From a virus, in IMG/VR virus record IMGVR_UViG_3300041411_000080, positions 1-64,000 of that record: a DNA stretch of 64,000 nucleotides. The stretch is one strand, 5' to 3'. The notes under the pieces are model-generated. The model searched no databases, was not told where the DNA came from, and saw only the letters and a list, made by a program, of their open reading frames with translations. Below, piece by piece: positions 16,082-24,142 of this stretch. The position numbers were made by a program, and so were the translations under genes. Within the stretch, counting starts at the first letter, position 1. Every line of letters begins with the position of its first letter.

Positions 16082-16555
16082 TCAGGAAACAGGGACAAAA
16101 TTAAACCGCACCTTAAACATCTCGACCTGATACTTACCATTCGGTTGAATATCACGGAATCGAATCTGACCATCAGATACGGTTATGGCCACAATACCCA
16201 AGTCTGATTCAATATAAGCTGACTTCGCCGCTAGGTCAGTGTCAAATTCGTAAAGCTTACCATCTTGATCGACCCGTAGATAAATGGTCTGCGAGAAGTC
16301 TCCACGAATGATTCCATCGAAGCTAAATACCTGTGGCACACGTTTATTGATGATGCCTGAGGTGTGACCACGCTCGAAACTAACTGACTGTATATAGATA
16401 GCCTTAATCACATCTCGAACATAAGTCCGCGACGCTTTCTTATCTTTGAGCAGTTCGTCTTGGTAAAATTTATCACGGTACCACTTCGGTGGAACTAAGA
16501 TAGACCAGAGGATATAAAGGATTAACGCTCCGCTGGCATAAGCTACCACATTCAT
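16082..16555 (-). CDS. membrane-anchored hypothetical protein, 157 aa
   Basis: One N-terminal transmembrane helix (YASGALILYILWSILV), a basic stretch, then a beta-rich domain (TIYLRVDQDGKLYEF, GIVAITVSDGQIRF). Overlaps the end of the next upstream gene by four bases. The soluble part probably faces one side of the inner membrane; no family recognised. Confidence 0.83.
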   Translation of the reverse strand: MNVVAYASGALILYILWSILVPPKWYRDKFYQDELLKDKKASRTYVRDVIKAIYIQSVSFERGHTSGIINKRVPQVFSFDGIIRGDFSQTIYLRVDQDGKLYEFDTDLAAKSAYIESDLGIVAITVSDGQIRFRDIQPNGKYQVEMFKVRFNFVPVS

Positions 16556-16773
16556 ACGCCGTACCCCTTAGATACAAAGAAACCGGTACTCGAGATGATA
16601 GTGATAATACCTGACCATTGCCAGAATTTAACCATCTTCGACCAGTCCGGTAGATTTGCCCCGAATGCAAATGCAATGATACCTAGTAGTTGAAACATTG
16701 ACGTAAACGAAAATGCTACTAGGCTTAAGGCCATCAATGCAAAGAATGTTACTGTTAACATTGAATTCCTCAT
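16552..16773 (-). CDS. small membrane protein, 73 aa
   Basis: Three hydrophobic stretches (TVTFFALMALSLVAFSF, LLGIIAFAFGAN, GIITIISSTGFFV). An alternative ATG at 16761 with AGGAATTCA upstream would give 69 residues. Probably an integral inner-membrane protein; no family recognised. Confidence 0.76.
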   Translation of the reverse strand: MRNSMLTVTFFALMALSLVAFSFTSMFQLLGIIAFAFGANLPDWSKMVKFWQWSGIITIISSTGFFVSKGYGV

Positions 16774-16776
16774 AAT

Positions 16777-16796
16777 GCCCTCCGGTTAAGGAGGGC
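16777..16796 (-). terminator. rho-independent terminator
   Basis: GCCCTCC-TTAACC-GGAGGGC followed by ATTAT on the minus strand, after the 16805-16984 gene. The 3' arm also supplies a ribosome site for the next gene. Confidence 0.6.
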
Positions 16797-16804
16797 ACCT
16801 TATG

Positions 16805-16984
16805 TTACTTGTAACCCAACTGCACCAGTTCACGATGGAGACGTTTAGCCACCCATGCGCGTTCTACTTGATGAGCGAGAACTTTGTTGCGCTTATTACT
16901 CGACAGGTACGCACTGTAGGGACGATCGCGATCCCAGAGATCTTTGCCACGCGAGTAATAACAGGTACGATAAGATTTTGCCAT
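16805..16984 (-). CDS. small basic protein, 59 aa
   Basis: Start at ATG 16982-16984 behind GGAGG; a longer frame upstream has no site. Rich in Arg, Lys and Tyr (KSYRTCYYSRGKDLWDRDRP), probably nucleic-acid or protein binding. No family recognised. Confidence 0.75.
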   Translation of the reverse strand: MAKSYRTCYYSRGKDLWDRDRPYSAYLSSNKRNKVLAHQVERAWVAKRLHRELVQLGYK

Positions 16985-17048
16985 GGTACATAACCTCCAC
17001 AGGTTTACGTTAATAAACCGTGGCCACAGCTGAAAGTAAACAGGCATC

Positions 17049-17348
17049 TTAGCTACTCACTGTATTCCAATATTGTTCAGCCAGATTATCGACCGTTTCA
17101 GTATATGAAACTTTCAACAGTTGAACGTCTGGACCAACATGTCCGGGTGGTGGTACCAGATCCGTCTCAGTGTAGGTGATATCCATGAATCGCTCAACTA
17201 CCCCTAAGGCTCGAGCGATTGCCATTTCCATCATTTCTATTTCATCAGTATCCCCGCAGACTTCATTGATGACAGCTTCGGGGATCTTCCTAAGTTCACA
17301 CAATACAACTTGAACCATGCTGGGTTCAGGTACGTAAGTGTCGTCCAT
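17049..17348 (-). CDS. YW-tail family protein, 99 aa
   Basis: Acidic, helical (DEIEMMEMAIARALGVVERF) and ending in EQYWNTVSS. Six neighbours end in close variants of this tail. Stop and start overlap by one base with the next member upstream. No known family; the bodies of the members differ, so the conserved tail is the common feature. Confidence 0.83.
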   Translation of the reverse strand: MDDTYVPEPSMVQVVLCELRKIPEAVINEVCGDTDEIEMMEMAIARALGVVERFMDITYTETDLVPPPGHVGPDVQLLKVSYTETVDNLAEQYWNTVSS

Positions 17349-17677
17349 TAAGAACTCACTTGATCAAAGTAGGACTGCGCCAGATTCGCCTTGAGGCGGA
17401 TATCCACATGAACTTCTCCAGGGACTTCGGTCTTTTCGACGGAAGCTACGAAGCCGAGGAAGTTATCTTGAACTTCAGTCAGCGCGCTGCTCAAGGCATG
17501 ATCGATTGCTTTAGCAGCCGAACCTACCAGCAGGTCATGACCATCCAGACATTTGTCTTTAGCCAAATCACGCAGTGTATCCTTAAAAACCTCGATCGAG
17601 TCGGTACGAATCTTTACGAAGGTTTCGATTGGGTCAGTACCTTCAGTGATGATCTTTGGTTCAGTTGTTTGTTCCAT
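17348..17677 (-). CDS. YW-tail family protein, 109 aa
   Basis: Helical body (SIEVFKDTLRDLAKDKCLDG), then a beta strand (EVHVDIRLKANL) and the end QSYFDQVSS. Shares tail and one-base overlaps with its neighbours on both sides. Function unknown. Confidence 0.83.
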   Translation of the reverse strand: MEQTTEPKIITEGTDPIETFVKIRTDSIEVFKDTLRDLAKDKCLDGHDLLVGSAAKAIDHALSSALTEVQDNFLGFVASVEKTEVPGEVHVDIRLKANLAQSYFDQVSS

Positions 17678-17970
17678 TAAGAAGCCACCTCTTCGAAGTA
17701 CAGTGTAGACAGACCAGTAGAAATGCTCAGTTCAACCGAGACTTCTTCACCTTCGGAATCAGTAGCACTACCCGTAACCAGATCCGTATAACGTTCTTCG
17801 ACTACATCCAGAACCGCACCGACCAATTGATCAACACCTTTCTTAACTACGTCTTCTGGACTTTCAACACCATTGGCCATAGCCTGATGGAAGTCTTCGG
17901 ACATGAAGTAGTCCACCGCTTCGTTACGTTTCTCTTTGATTGCCGATACAAAATTGTCAACTTCGCTCAT
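17677..17970 (-). CDS. YW-tail family protein, 97 aa
   Basis: Acidic helical body (FVSAIKEKRNEAVDYFMSED), beta segment EEVSVELSISTG and the end TLYFEEVAS. The order helices - strand - tail matches the 109 aa product, supporting common descent of these two. Function unknown. Confidence 0.83.
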   Translation of the reverse strand: MSEVDNFVSAIKEKRNEAVDYFMSEDFHQAMANGVESPEDVVKKGVDQLVGAVLDVVEERYTDLVTGSATDSEGEEVSVELSISTGLSTLYFEEVAS

Positions 17971-17998
17971 ATGTCACCTGTCTATTAAAATGGTTTGG

Positions 17999-18094
17999 TT
18001 AGATGGAAACGGAATTCCACAACTCATAGAGTGGTTCAGTAATTGCTTCGGTAGGAGCTGTACGAGTAACCAGCTTGTCATCGAAGGCGTGCAT
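17999..18094 (-). CDS. YW-tail mini-protein, 31 aa
   Basis: ATG 18092-18094 behind TGAGGTATAC. The product keeps little more than a short start and the family tail (PLYELWNSVSI). It may be a shrunken family member, or evidence that the tail alone is functional. Confidence 0.6.
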   Translation of the reverse strand: MHAFDDKLVTRTAPTEAITEPLYELWNSVSI

Positions 18095-18101
18095 GTATAC
18101 C

Positions 18102-18347
18102 TCAATAGGAAAGCTTCAGGGGTTCCCAGAGCAACGCTAGCGGTGCATTAGGGTCAACGTACCATTGCCATACCCAGAAGCTACAGAACGCAATCAGGAA
18201 CACCCCAATGGCAATCTTACCATAGCGGTTAGATATACCGAAGATAGTTTCGATCTTGTACTTCTGTAGACGTGGGTGTTCGCCGAGGATCAACCAGAAA
18301 CCAGCAATGGTCCAACATACCACCAAGAAGAAAGTAAAGATATCCAT
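18102..18347 (-). CDS. small membrane protein, 81 aa, two helices
   Basis: Transmembrane stretches TFFLVVCWTIAGFWLIL and IAIGVFLIAFCSFWVW with a basic loop between. ATG 18345-18347 overlaps the acetyltransferase stop as ATGA. No family recognised. Confidence 0.8.
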   Translation of the reverse strand: MDIFTFFLVVCWTIAGFWLILGEHPRLQKYKIETIFGISNRYGKIAIGVFLIAFCSFWVWQWYVDPNAPLALLWEPLKLSY

Positions 18348-18892
18348 CAAGCTACGTCCTTCACGGTGGTAACACCAGCTTTAACCATCTGACGATACAT
18401 TTTCATCTTAGCTGCTTTCTGTTCTGCATTTCGGGCCTTGATCCAATCACCATACTTCGCAAGGGATTCTCTGGATGGGGTAACGAACTGGCCCATCTCC
18501 AGAATGAAGTTGCGGGTAAAGAAATTCCGCCAGCCAGCGAAACCACGGTAAGCGCCTAGTACCGAGTTACCGGACCAGTTCTCACGGATCGCATTAACCA
18601 GCAACGTACCCACACCTTTACCACGCCAGTGCGGTAATACGTAAAACTCACAGGTCTTCTCTTTAGGGTAGTAGAATGCATACCCCACCAGAGCACCAGT
18701 TTCAGTGTTAACTTTGGCGATATGGAAAGGTGTTTCGAACTTACCCTTTTGGTCGAAGTATTCCAGTTCAACCATCAAAATCGATTTAACGAAACCCAGT
18801 GGTTCATAGACACTCATGAGGTCAAGCAGACGAAGGAATCTGTTCTTCTCCTTGGTGTCAGTATGTTCGATCAGTGTAGTAATGTAGGTCAT
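18347..18892 (-). CDS. GNAT-family N-acetyltransferase, 181 aa
   Basis: Transfers an acetyl group from acetyl-CoA to an amine in this family. Residues 81-100 read CEFYVLPHWRGKGVGTLLVN: strand beta4 followed by the acetyl-CoA pyrophosphate loop R-G-K-G-V-G (90-95). The preceding strand ALVGYAFYY fits beta3, and a later FFTRNFILEM fits the end of the fold. Length is typical. Nothing shows the substrate; phage GNATs may modify host proteins or small molecules, which is inference here. It lies within the YW-tail cluster, four-base overlap with the next gene upstream. Confidence 0.88.
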   Translation of the reverse strand: MTYITTLIEHTDTKEKNRFLRLLDLMSVYEPLGFVKSILMVELEYFDQKGKFETPFHIAKVNTETGALVGYAFYYPKEKTCEFYVLPHWRGKGVGTLLVNAIRENWSGNSVLGAYRGFAGWRNFFTRNFILEMGQFVTPSRESLAKYGDWIKARNAEQKAAKMKMYRQMVKAGVTTVKDVA

Positions 18893-19266
18893 GAATTTAC
18901 ATCATCCCAAAGAGTGGTTACGTAGTCGTTGAATGTGTGGGCGGCTCCATGAGCAATCAGTCCCGGAGCGTTCTCAGAACACAGGCCAAGGAAGTTCTCA
19001 TGTAGATTGACGTGGGCAGCCATGTAACTGCAAGCAAAGTTCACACCTTCGCCAATGCATGCTTTAACTACTTTCAGTTGCTGAGGTGTCATATCCGTGT
19101 AAGCTTGAATTAGCTTATTCATCCCATAGTCAACACCATCGACCATGCTTTTATGGATGCTTTCACGAGTCTGGGTTTCAAGTAATTCCATTGCTAGACT
19201 TACTTCAGTGGACACATGAATCAACTCGTCGATTTCTTGCCCACTCGGAACCTGTGCCGTTTTCAT
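18889..19266 (-). CDS. YW-tail family protein, 125 aa
   Basis: Helical (VSLAMELLETQTRESIHKSM) with several Cys and His in the second half, ending TTLWDDVNS. Coupled by four-base overlap to the acetyltransferase gene. Function unknown. Confidence 0.82.
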   Translation of the reverse strand: MKTAQVPSGQEIDELIHVSTEVSLAMELLETQTRESIHKSMVDGVDYGMNKLIQAYTDMTPQQLKVVKACIGEGVNFACSYMAAHVNLHENFLGLCSENAPGLIAHGAAHTFNDYVTTLWDDVNS

Positions 19267-19269
19267 AGG

Positions 19270-19611
19270 TTACACCCGTTCGACCTTACGGAACTTGATC
19301 AGGGCACTACCAATGACTACACCTGTTTCCATGTTAGTCAGTACGCCATAGGTTTGAAATGGTGGTTCACCGCTGCCATCGATCTTAGACCGTGCATCGA
19401 ATACACCAGTAGCTTCGACTGGATCAACGTATAGGAAATGTCGACCTTCGTACTCTTTAGGGATTTGTTCCCCAAGCGGCCAGACTGTAAACAACAGCTT
19501 GTTTTCGTACCAACCTTTAAAAGACAGTTGGACTACAGTGCCATAAGCTGGAAGATGGTCAGCCTCCAGTATAGGGAACTCAGCTGTATAACGTTCGTGT
19601 GGTTTAAACAT
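19270..19611 (-). CDS. hypothetical phage protein, 113 aa
   Basis: Beta-rich soluble protein (VVQLSFKGWYENKLLFTVW, ALIKFRKVERV). No YW tail. One base separates it from the 78 aa gene upstream. No family recognised. Confidence 0.83.
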   Translation of the reverse strand: MFKPHERYTAEFPILEADHLPAYGTVVQLSFKGWYENKLLFTVWPLGEQIPKEYEGRHFLYVDPVEATGVFDARSKIDGSGEPPFQTYGVLTNMETGVVIGSALIKFRKVERV

Positions 19612-19848
19612 TTAATCTTCCTTAGGGATTAGCAGCTTCCAGCTATCGAGGTCTTTTACCTCACGCCAGTTCCACGAATCCTTTACAACGGTTAGGATTT
19701 TCTGAGCAGCTTCTTCGATAGTGGTTTCAACTGGACGCCACCATCCAGTACTACAACCTGCTGTGCCTGAACTGGTTTCATTTTGTTGTTGGTAAGCGAT
19801 ACTCAAGTTGAGTACATTATTTTCGGATACCCACCATTCGGCTCTCAT
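19612..19848 (-). CDS. hypothetical phage protein, 78 aa
   Basis: Trp-rich small protein (EWWVSENNVLNLSIAY, GWWRPVETTIEEAAQKIL). The strand then helix order could be a small alpha/beta unit. Four-base overlap with the YW-tail gene upstream. Confidence 0.8.
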   Translation of the reverse strand: MRAEWWVSENNVLNLSIAYQQQNETSSGTAGCSTGWWRPVETTIEEAAQKILTVVKDSWNWREVKDLDSWKLLIPKED

Positions 19849-20099
19849 GTACTTACCTCAGACCAATAGCGATTACATTCGATAGCAATCCCCTTACACC
19901 AGTGTGGATCACCATTAGATTCACATACACCAATAGCCTTCAACTCGAAGAGACCTTCAATAGCATCGGTCGTACGTAAGATTGCAGCTTCGATCAGCTG
20001 GGTCGGTGTAAGCTTGGGGCTATCTTTTATTAGCTCGTCACGAATACTATCCAGCTCGCCAAACGCCGTGTGTAACACATCTTGCTCTAGGCTAGCCAT
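19845..20099 (-). CDS. YW-tail family protein, 84 aa
   Basis: Helical body (FGELDSIRDELIKDSPKLTP) and the end CNRYWSEVST. One-base overlap with the next family member upstream. Function unknown. Confidence 0.82.
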   Translation of the reverse strand: MASLEQDVLHTAFGELDSIRDELIKDSPKLTPTQLIEAAILRTTDAIEGLFELKAIGVCESNGDPHWCKGIAIECNRYWSEVST

Positions 20100-20455
20100 T
20101 ATGAATTCACCAATGCCCAGTAAGCCTCAAGTCCTTGGCCGAAGTCAGCGAACTCGCGGTGATCGATGTAGTTAGCTCCGGCTGCGATTGCCTCTTCTTT
20201 ATCCTCAGGTGGATCATACGCAATCAGGTTAACAGCAGGGAAGTGTTCACTGTTGCCATCCAGAATACCGAGAACACCACCGATGATCTTATTGGCTACT
20301 GCGGTGTCACGCGCAGCTGAATCCTCATAGGCATCCAGATAAGGATCTTGCAGAGCTTCGTCACGCATCTCTTTCAATGCGTATACGAATTGGTCACGTG
20401 CTTCACCCACAGTTACTGGACGAGGTTTGCCATTACCTTCAAAATAAATACTCAT
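20099..20455 (-). CDS. YW-tail family protein, 118 aa
   Basis: Acidic helical protein (DQFVYALKEMRDEALQDPYL) ending LEAYWALVNS. The rightmost member of the cluster. Start overlaps the upstream stop by four bases. Function unknown. Confidence 0.82.
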   Translation of the reverse strand: MSIYFEGNGKPRPVTVGEARDQFVYALKEMRDEALQDPYLDAYEDSAARDTAVANKIIGGVLGILDGNSEHFPAVNLIAYDPPEDKEEAIAAGANYIDHREFADFGQGLEAYWALVNS

Positions 20456-20886
20456 AGATCTCCACCCATTGCTAGTAAAATGATTTTATTGCCTTCATCG
20501 TCATCATGGGATTTGATAACGAGGTCAAAGTTTTCTGGACGTTCGCTGGAATAATGGATTGGCGGGAAGTTCATGACAAAGAAACGATCACGTCCCGTCT
20601 TAATAATCCTTACTCTTCGGTCGTACCACATGTCGGGATACATGTTGTAGTCGGTGATAACCTCTACCTGCCATTGTCCCGCCAACTCACTGGTCGTAAG
20701 ATTTCTCAGTTGTAACGTCCACAGTACCTTTGCACTAGGGCATTGGATTAGACCCTGTCTATTAAAGGGCACCTTAATGCGTGGGTTACACAGGAGATAC
20801 TTTCGCATCTTACGTTTGAATAGCCCGGTGAACCACTCCTTACCTAGCCTACGCTTGAGTACAAGTGGGCTGTTATCAAAATGCAT
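20452..20886 (-). CDS. hypothetical phage protein, 144 aa
   Basis: Very basic first 35 residues (KRRLGKEWFTGLFKRKMRKY), then beta strands (LWTLQLRNLTT, QWQVEVITDYNMY, RFFVMNF) and an acidic end. Unknown; the basic start suggests nucleic-acid contact. Confidence 0.82.
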   Translation of the reverse strand: MHFDNSPLVLKRRLGKEWFTGLFKRKMRKYLLCNPRIKVPFNRQGLIQCPSAKVLWTLQLRNLTTSELAGQWQVEVITDYNMYPDMWYDRRVRIIKTGRDRFFVMNFPPIHYSSERPENFDLVIKSHDDDEGNKIILLAMGGDL

Positions 20887-20887
20887 G

Positions 20888-21352
20888 TTACACCTTAGGG
20901 TTAAAAGTTATATGGTGCGGTGCTTCCAACCGGTTCAGTGCTTCGTAGATCTGGAAATCGAGCTGATCATCACTTTCATCAATCCCCAGATCTTCTACGT
21001 ACATGTAACCTTCTTGCACGATAGACGAGTGGGTTGGACTGTGGGTCATGTCAGCTGTAGGGCAAACCAGAAACAGATCTAGTTCTTCAGCACTGTGGTC
21101 GTCTTCTACAACACCGAGGTTGTACAACGACATGTTAGACACTGCTGGAGCATCTGAGCTGAACATCTTCTCGATGGCATCTACTGGAGTACCGATTGTC
21201 TTCAGTACATCGGGCTGCACCAATACGAACGAAGCGTACAACGGTGGTTCATCAGCGCGCGGTACGATAGTTACGATTGGATAAACAGCTAGATGCCAAC
21301 CATCGCTATTGTCGTAGATCCAGTTACCGTGGATGACTGCCTTCTCTCTCAT
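20888..21352 (-). CDS. hypothetical phage protein, 154 aa, first gene of an operon
   Basis: Unrecognised acidic protein with N-terminal strands (HLAVYPIVTIVP, ASFVLVQPDVL). A promoter element ends 13 bases before its ATG, with AGGG between, implying a very short leader. It heads the operon that includes the YW-tail cluster. Confidence 0.84.
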   Translation of the reverse strand: MREKAVIHGNWIYDNSDGWHLAVYPIVTIVPRADEPPLYASFVLVQPDVLKTIGTPVDAIEKMFSSDAPAVSNMSLYNLGVVEDDHSAEELDLFLVCPTADMTHSPTHSSIVQEGYMYVEDLGIDESDDQLDFQIYEALNRLEAPHHITFNPKV

Positions 21353-21364
21353 TGTATTACCCTA

Positions 21365-21391
21365 GTGATATAAATGTGAAATAAAATGAAT
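21365..21391 (-). promoter_or_regulatory. early-type promoter (P6)
   Basis: TTTATTTCACATTTATATCAC on the minus strand is a full match to the window consensus. Only 13 bases separate it from the start at 21352. Confidence 0.6.
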
Positions 21392-21732
21392 TAGAGCGCT
21401 TGACCGATGTTAGCCAAGCACGCTTCATTTACAGTACTCAGGATCTGTTCGTCCTTAAAACCTTTATGGACGTTCTTCATCAGGTCCAGTACGATGACTT
21501 GAGTATAGACCTTTGCCCCTTCTGAACCATTCCAATAGTTGGAAGGTTGGTTATTCAGCTTACTCATTACATCGAACTGAGTCTTACCAGCACGGAAGTC
21601 CGTTAGGACCTCCTGTGCGGCTTTATGAACGACTTTACAAGCCGGTCCGTTCAATGTTACGGCATTTGCATAAGAAGGCGTACAGCCTACGAAGGCAAGG
21701 ATTATGAGAGCAGCAAATATCTTACGCAGCAT
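21391..21732 (-). CDS. exported protein with signal peptide, 113 aa
   Basis: MLRKIFAALIILAFVGCTPSYA is a typical signal sequence: basic start, hydrophobic core, then either a poor lipobox ending at Cys or cleavage after ANA. The mature part has two Cys (GPACKVV and NEACLAN) that could form a disulfide. The 37663-38028 product has the same layout, so a small family of secreted or periplasmic proteins is likely. ATG 21730-21732 is chosen over a longer frame because the signal then begins correctly. Confidence 0.8.
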   Translation of the reverse strand: MLRKIFAALIILAFVGCTPSYANAVTLNGPACKVVHKAAQEVLTDFRAGKTQFDVMSKLNNQPSNYWNGSEGAKVYTQVIVLDLMKNVHKGFKDEQILSTVNEACLANIGQAL

Positions 21733-22345
21733 GTAGTATGTCTCCATTGCGTGAACGCAGTTCGTTGAGAAGCGTCATGTGAATCGATCCAATGACTGGA
21801 TGACTCGGACGATAGAACAGAATGTCCGAACGGTGGCGCCGAATCACGTTCTGGTAAATTTGATCAGGTTTCTCACCTGGGCGAATACCTTCGAAGGCTT
21901 CCAGTACATAAATCAGCTCGTAGATATTCATGACCATGTGAATGTCACTAAGCTCAGGGCCGGGCATCCCATTTTCTTTTTGGGTGATTTGTCGGAAGTT
22001 ATGCATGATCTTAGGAATCGTTGCACTGTCCAGAGTGTTAGTCATGTCAAGCCAGTTCTTGAACTGGAATGGTGTATAAGAAACACTGGAGATACACTTG
22101 ATCAACATTGCACTGGAGACCATCGAAGGCGAACCGTCAAACAGTGCCATGATAGCGCCTATAGCAAAGCAAGCATCCCAAGGACGGGATACTCGACCGA
22201 AGTCTGCCATGGCATCGATAGACTTAGCTCCGATAACCATGTTGGCTGCTGCACGGATAGAACCACGATCAGGCAAGTTACCTACAGTGTAACCTTTGGT
22301 CAATGCCAGTTGACGAATCTTGGCAATCAGTTCATTGTCGTTCAT
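21722..22345 (-). CDS. hypothetical helical protein, 207 aa
   Basis: Mostly helical with Ala/Met-rich stretches (AAANMVIGAKSIDAMADF, AIGAIMALFDGSPSMVSSAM), not long enough for membrane helices. Four-base overlap with the gene upstream. No family recognised. Confidence 0.84.
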   Translation of the reverse strand: MNDNELIAKIRQLALTKGYTVGNLPDRGSIRAAANMVIGAKSIDAMADFGRVSRPWDACFAIGAIMALFDGSPSMVSSAMLIKCISSVSYTPFQFKNWLDMTNTLDSATIPKIMHNFRQITQKENGMPGPELSDIHMVMNIYELIYVLEAFEGIRPGEKPDQIYQNVIRRHRSDILFYRPSHPVIGSIHMTLLNELRSRNGDILHAA

Positions 22346-22881
22346 TCAAAAATATCCTTACGTACGGCCCGGAGGAAACGATCTTTCTTATCGATGAAGA
22401 TACCACGACAACCAGTTTGGACTTCTTCATCAGAGTAAGTAACGGTAAAGGCAGGATCATCCAGACTAAGGGTGATCTCTTTATTCCGCCAACCACAGAC
22501 ATAACGGAGCCCCTTCAACGGGTGCCCTTGTTCAGTCACGGTAAACATCAACCAGACCAGATCCTTAACTTCTTCGAGGACCATGGTATTGGTTTCAGCA
22601 GTAATCTTCATCGGGGTCGGACGAATCACATCCAGACCAACGGAAGTCATCCCATCGATCATGTTCATCGCAACCGGCATAATGGTGGGTTGATACCCAT
22701 CCAAGTTAAAGGTGTGATCGTCGAAGGTTTGTAGACGACTGAGGAAGACTTCTTCACCCAGTCGATCTACCATGTAACCTGACCACATCTCGAACATTGT
22801 TTCCAGATCGTCAGCCATGGAGATAGCATTACGCGCTCCGGTGACACTCTGTGACATCAATCTCTCGATAGTGCGATCCAT
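22342..22881 (-). CDS. hypothetical phage protein, 179 aa
   Basis: Helical first half, then beta strands (VKDLVWLMFTVTEQGH, ITLSLDDPAFTVTYSDEEV). Two bases separate it from the 146 aa gene. No family recognised. Confidence 0.84.
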   Translation of the reverse strand: MDRTIERLMSQSVTGARNAISMADDLETMFEMWSGYMVDRLGEEVFLSRLQTFDDHTFNLDGYQPTIMPVAMNMIDGMTSVGLDVIRPTPMKITAETNTMVLEEVKDLVWLMFTVTEQGHPLKGLRYVCGWRNKEITLSLDDPAFTVTYSDEEVQTGCRGIFIDKKDRFLRAVRKDIFE

Positions 22882-22883
22882 AG

Positions 22884-23324
22884 TTACTCCATTACTGCAA
22901 GGTTAGCGGCAACACTCTCAGTAGCAAGACTGATAGCATATTCGAATTCAATTGAAGTAGTCTTGCGTTGTTCTTCATCTACCGATTCATCAGTTAAGTA
23001 ATCAATCAGTACATGTGGACTCCGATCAGGGGAATCGTCTTGCAGTACCAGAAGACTTTCCTGTGACAACATCACGCCGAAGTTGTAGTTCTGGCAGAAT
23101 AGGAACTTGCGTGGACCTACATCTACTTGAATCGTTGCACGCGACTTCTGCTTACTGTCACCGATGAAATCGTGTGAGTAAGTAATGCCTTCAGCTTGAG
23201 TAACAACTAATGGTTTAAACTCGTTAAACTTACTGCGGTGAATACCACGATCGTACACCGCACGGAACAACTCACCCAGCTGACGTTGTAATAGTTCCGT
23301 ATGAATTCTTGGTTGATTGCTCAT
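22884..23324 (-). CDS. hypothetical phage protein, 146 aa
   Basis: Starts SNQPRIHTELLQRQLGELFR; centre has beta strands (RATIQVDVGPRKFLF) and an acidic C-terminal half. GGAG lies seven bases before the ATG. Overlaps the end of a 51 aa gene by 53 bases in another frame. Confidence 0.83.
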   Translation of the reverse strand: MSNQPRIHTELLQRQLGELFRAVYDRGIHRSKFNEFKPLVVTQAEGITYSHDFIGDSKQKSRATIQVDVGPRKFLFCQNYNFGVMLSQESLLVLQDDSPDRSPHVLIDYLTDESVDEEQRKTTSIEFEYAISLATESVAANLAVME

Positions 23325-23427
23325 TGGGTTGCTCCAAATGATGATTTGTAATTACGGTCCGGTTTAGAGCGTAACCGAGACCGATTGTAAGAAACGTTGA
23401 CAGAACAAGGCTTGCGAAGATTTTCAT
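23272..23427 (-). CDS. small exported or membrane protein, 51 aa
   Basis: ATG 23425-23427; MKIFASLVLSTFLTIGLGYA is a signal-like or membrane-anchoring helix followed by a polar tail that overlaps the next gene. The ribosome site is weak (GAG). Probable because it fills a 140-base gap with a coherent signal sequence. Confidence 0.55.
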   Translation of the reverse strand: MKIFASLVLSTFLTIGLGYALNRTVITNHHLEQPNEQSTKNSYGTITTSAG

Positions 23428-23446
23428 ATTCGACTCACGGCTAAAT

Positions 23447-23466
23447 GGAGGGGTGTAGTCCCCTCC
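23447..23466 (-). terminator. rho-independent terminator
   Basis: GGAGGGG-ACTACA-CCCCTCC followed by ATTTAG on the minus strand, after the 23471-24106 gene. Confidence 0.6.
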
Positions 23467-23470
23467 TTTA

Positions 23471-24106
23471 TTAGTTGCTTTGACGTTGACGACGTACGGT
23501 TTCTTTGAAGGTCAAACGTTCAGCATCTGGATCACTATACTTTTCTTCGAACTGGTACATGTCGGTACTGGAGTACATACGGAAGCCAGCATCATGGATC
23601 TTGATCTTACCTTGAACTACATAAGCTTGCAGTGCAGCGCGAAGAGCGATCGTTGCTTCTTCCTGCCAGTTAGCTTTACGCATCTCATCGGTATACATGA
23701 CCTTGAGATCTGGCATTGGAGGGAACTCAAGTTCATCCATTACTTCCACCAACAACAGTTGGTCAGGCAGATCGGTGTTGGAGTAGATGATCCGTGGGAA
23801 CACAACAAAGAACTGGCCTACGTTGTAAGTATCTGGACCGCTGATCATGGTCTGGAAAACGTATTGACGTTGAGCTTCAAGTTCTTCGATGGTGTTTGGG
23901 ATACCATGCTTGGTCAGCCATTCCAAACCCAGTGGATGGTCATACTTGCGTTCTGGCTCAGGGGTGAACTCACCGGTATTAACTGCCACGTCGTTATACG
24001 CTTCTTTAGCGAACAGAGTTTGCAGTTCTTTCGGGAGAGTCTGCACCAGACGGAACACTTGGTTCGGTGAAACTTTGGTACGTTGTACTGGAACTTCAGT
24101 GGTCAT
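23471..24106 (-). CDS. hypothetical phage protein, 211 aa
   Basis: Unrecognised. Helical N-terminus (QVFRLVQTLPKELQTLFAKE), central strands (FFVVFPRIIY, LLLVEVMDELEF) and a basic C-terminus (ETVRRQRQSN). Placed between two terminators with 36 bases of empty upstream sequence in which I see no clear promoter. Confidence 0.85.
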   Translation of the reverse strand: MTTEVPVQRTKVSPNQVFRLVQTLPKELQTLFAKEAYNDVAVNTGEFTPEPERKYDHPLGLEWLTKHGIPNTIEELEAQRQYVFQTMISGPDTYNVGQFFVVFPRIIYSNTDLPDQLLLVEVMDELEFPPMPDLKVMYTDEMRKANWQEEATIALRAALQAYVVQGKIKIHDAGFRMYSSTDMYQFEEKYSDPDAERLTFKETVRRQRQSN

Positions 24107-24142
24107 GGAATTACCTTATTTAGATTGAATGTGTATTGCAGA

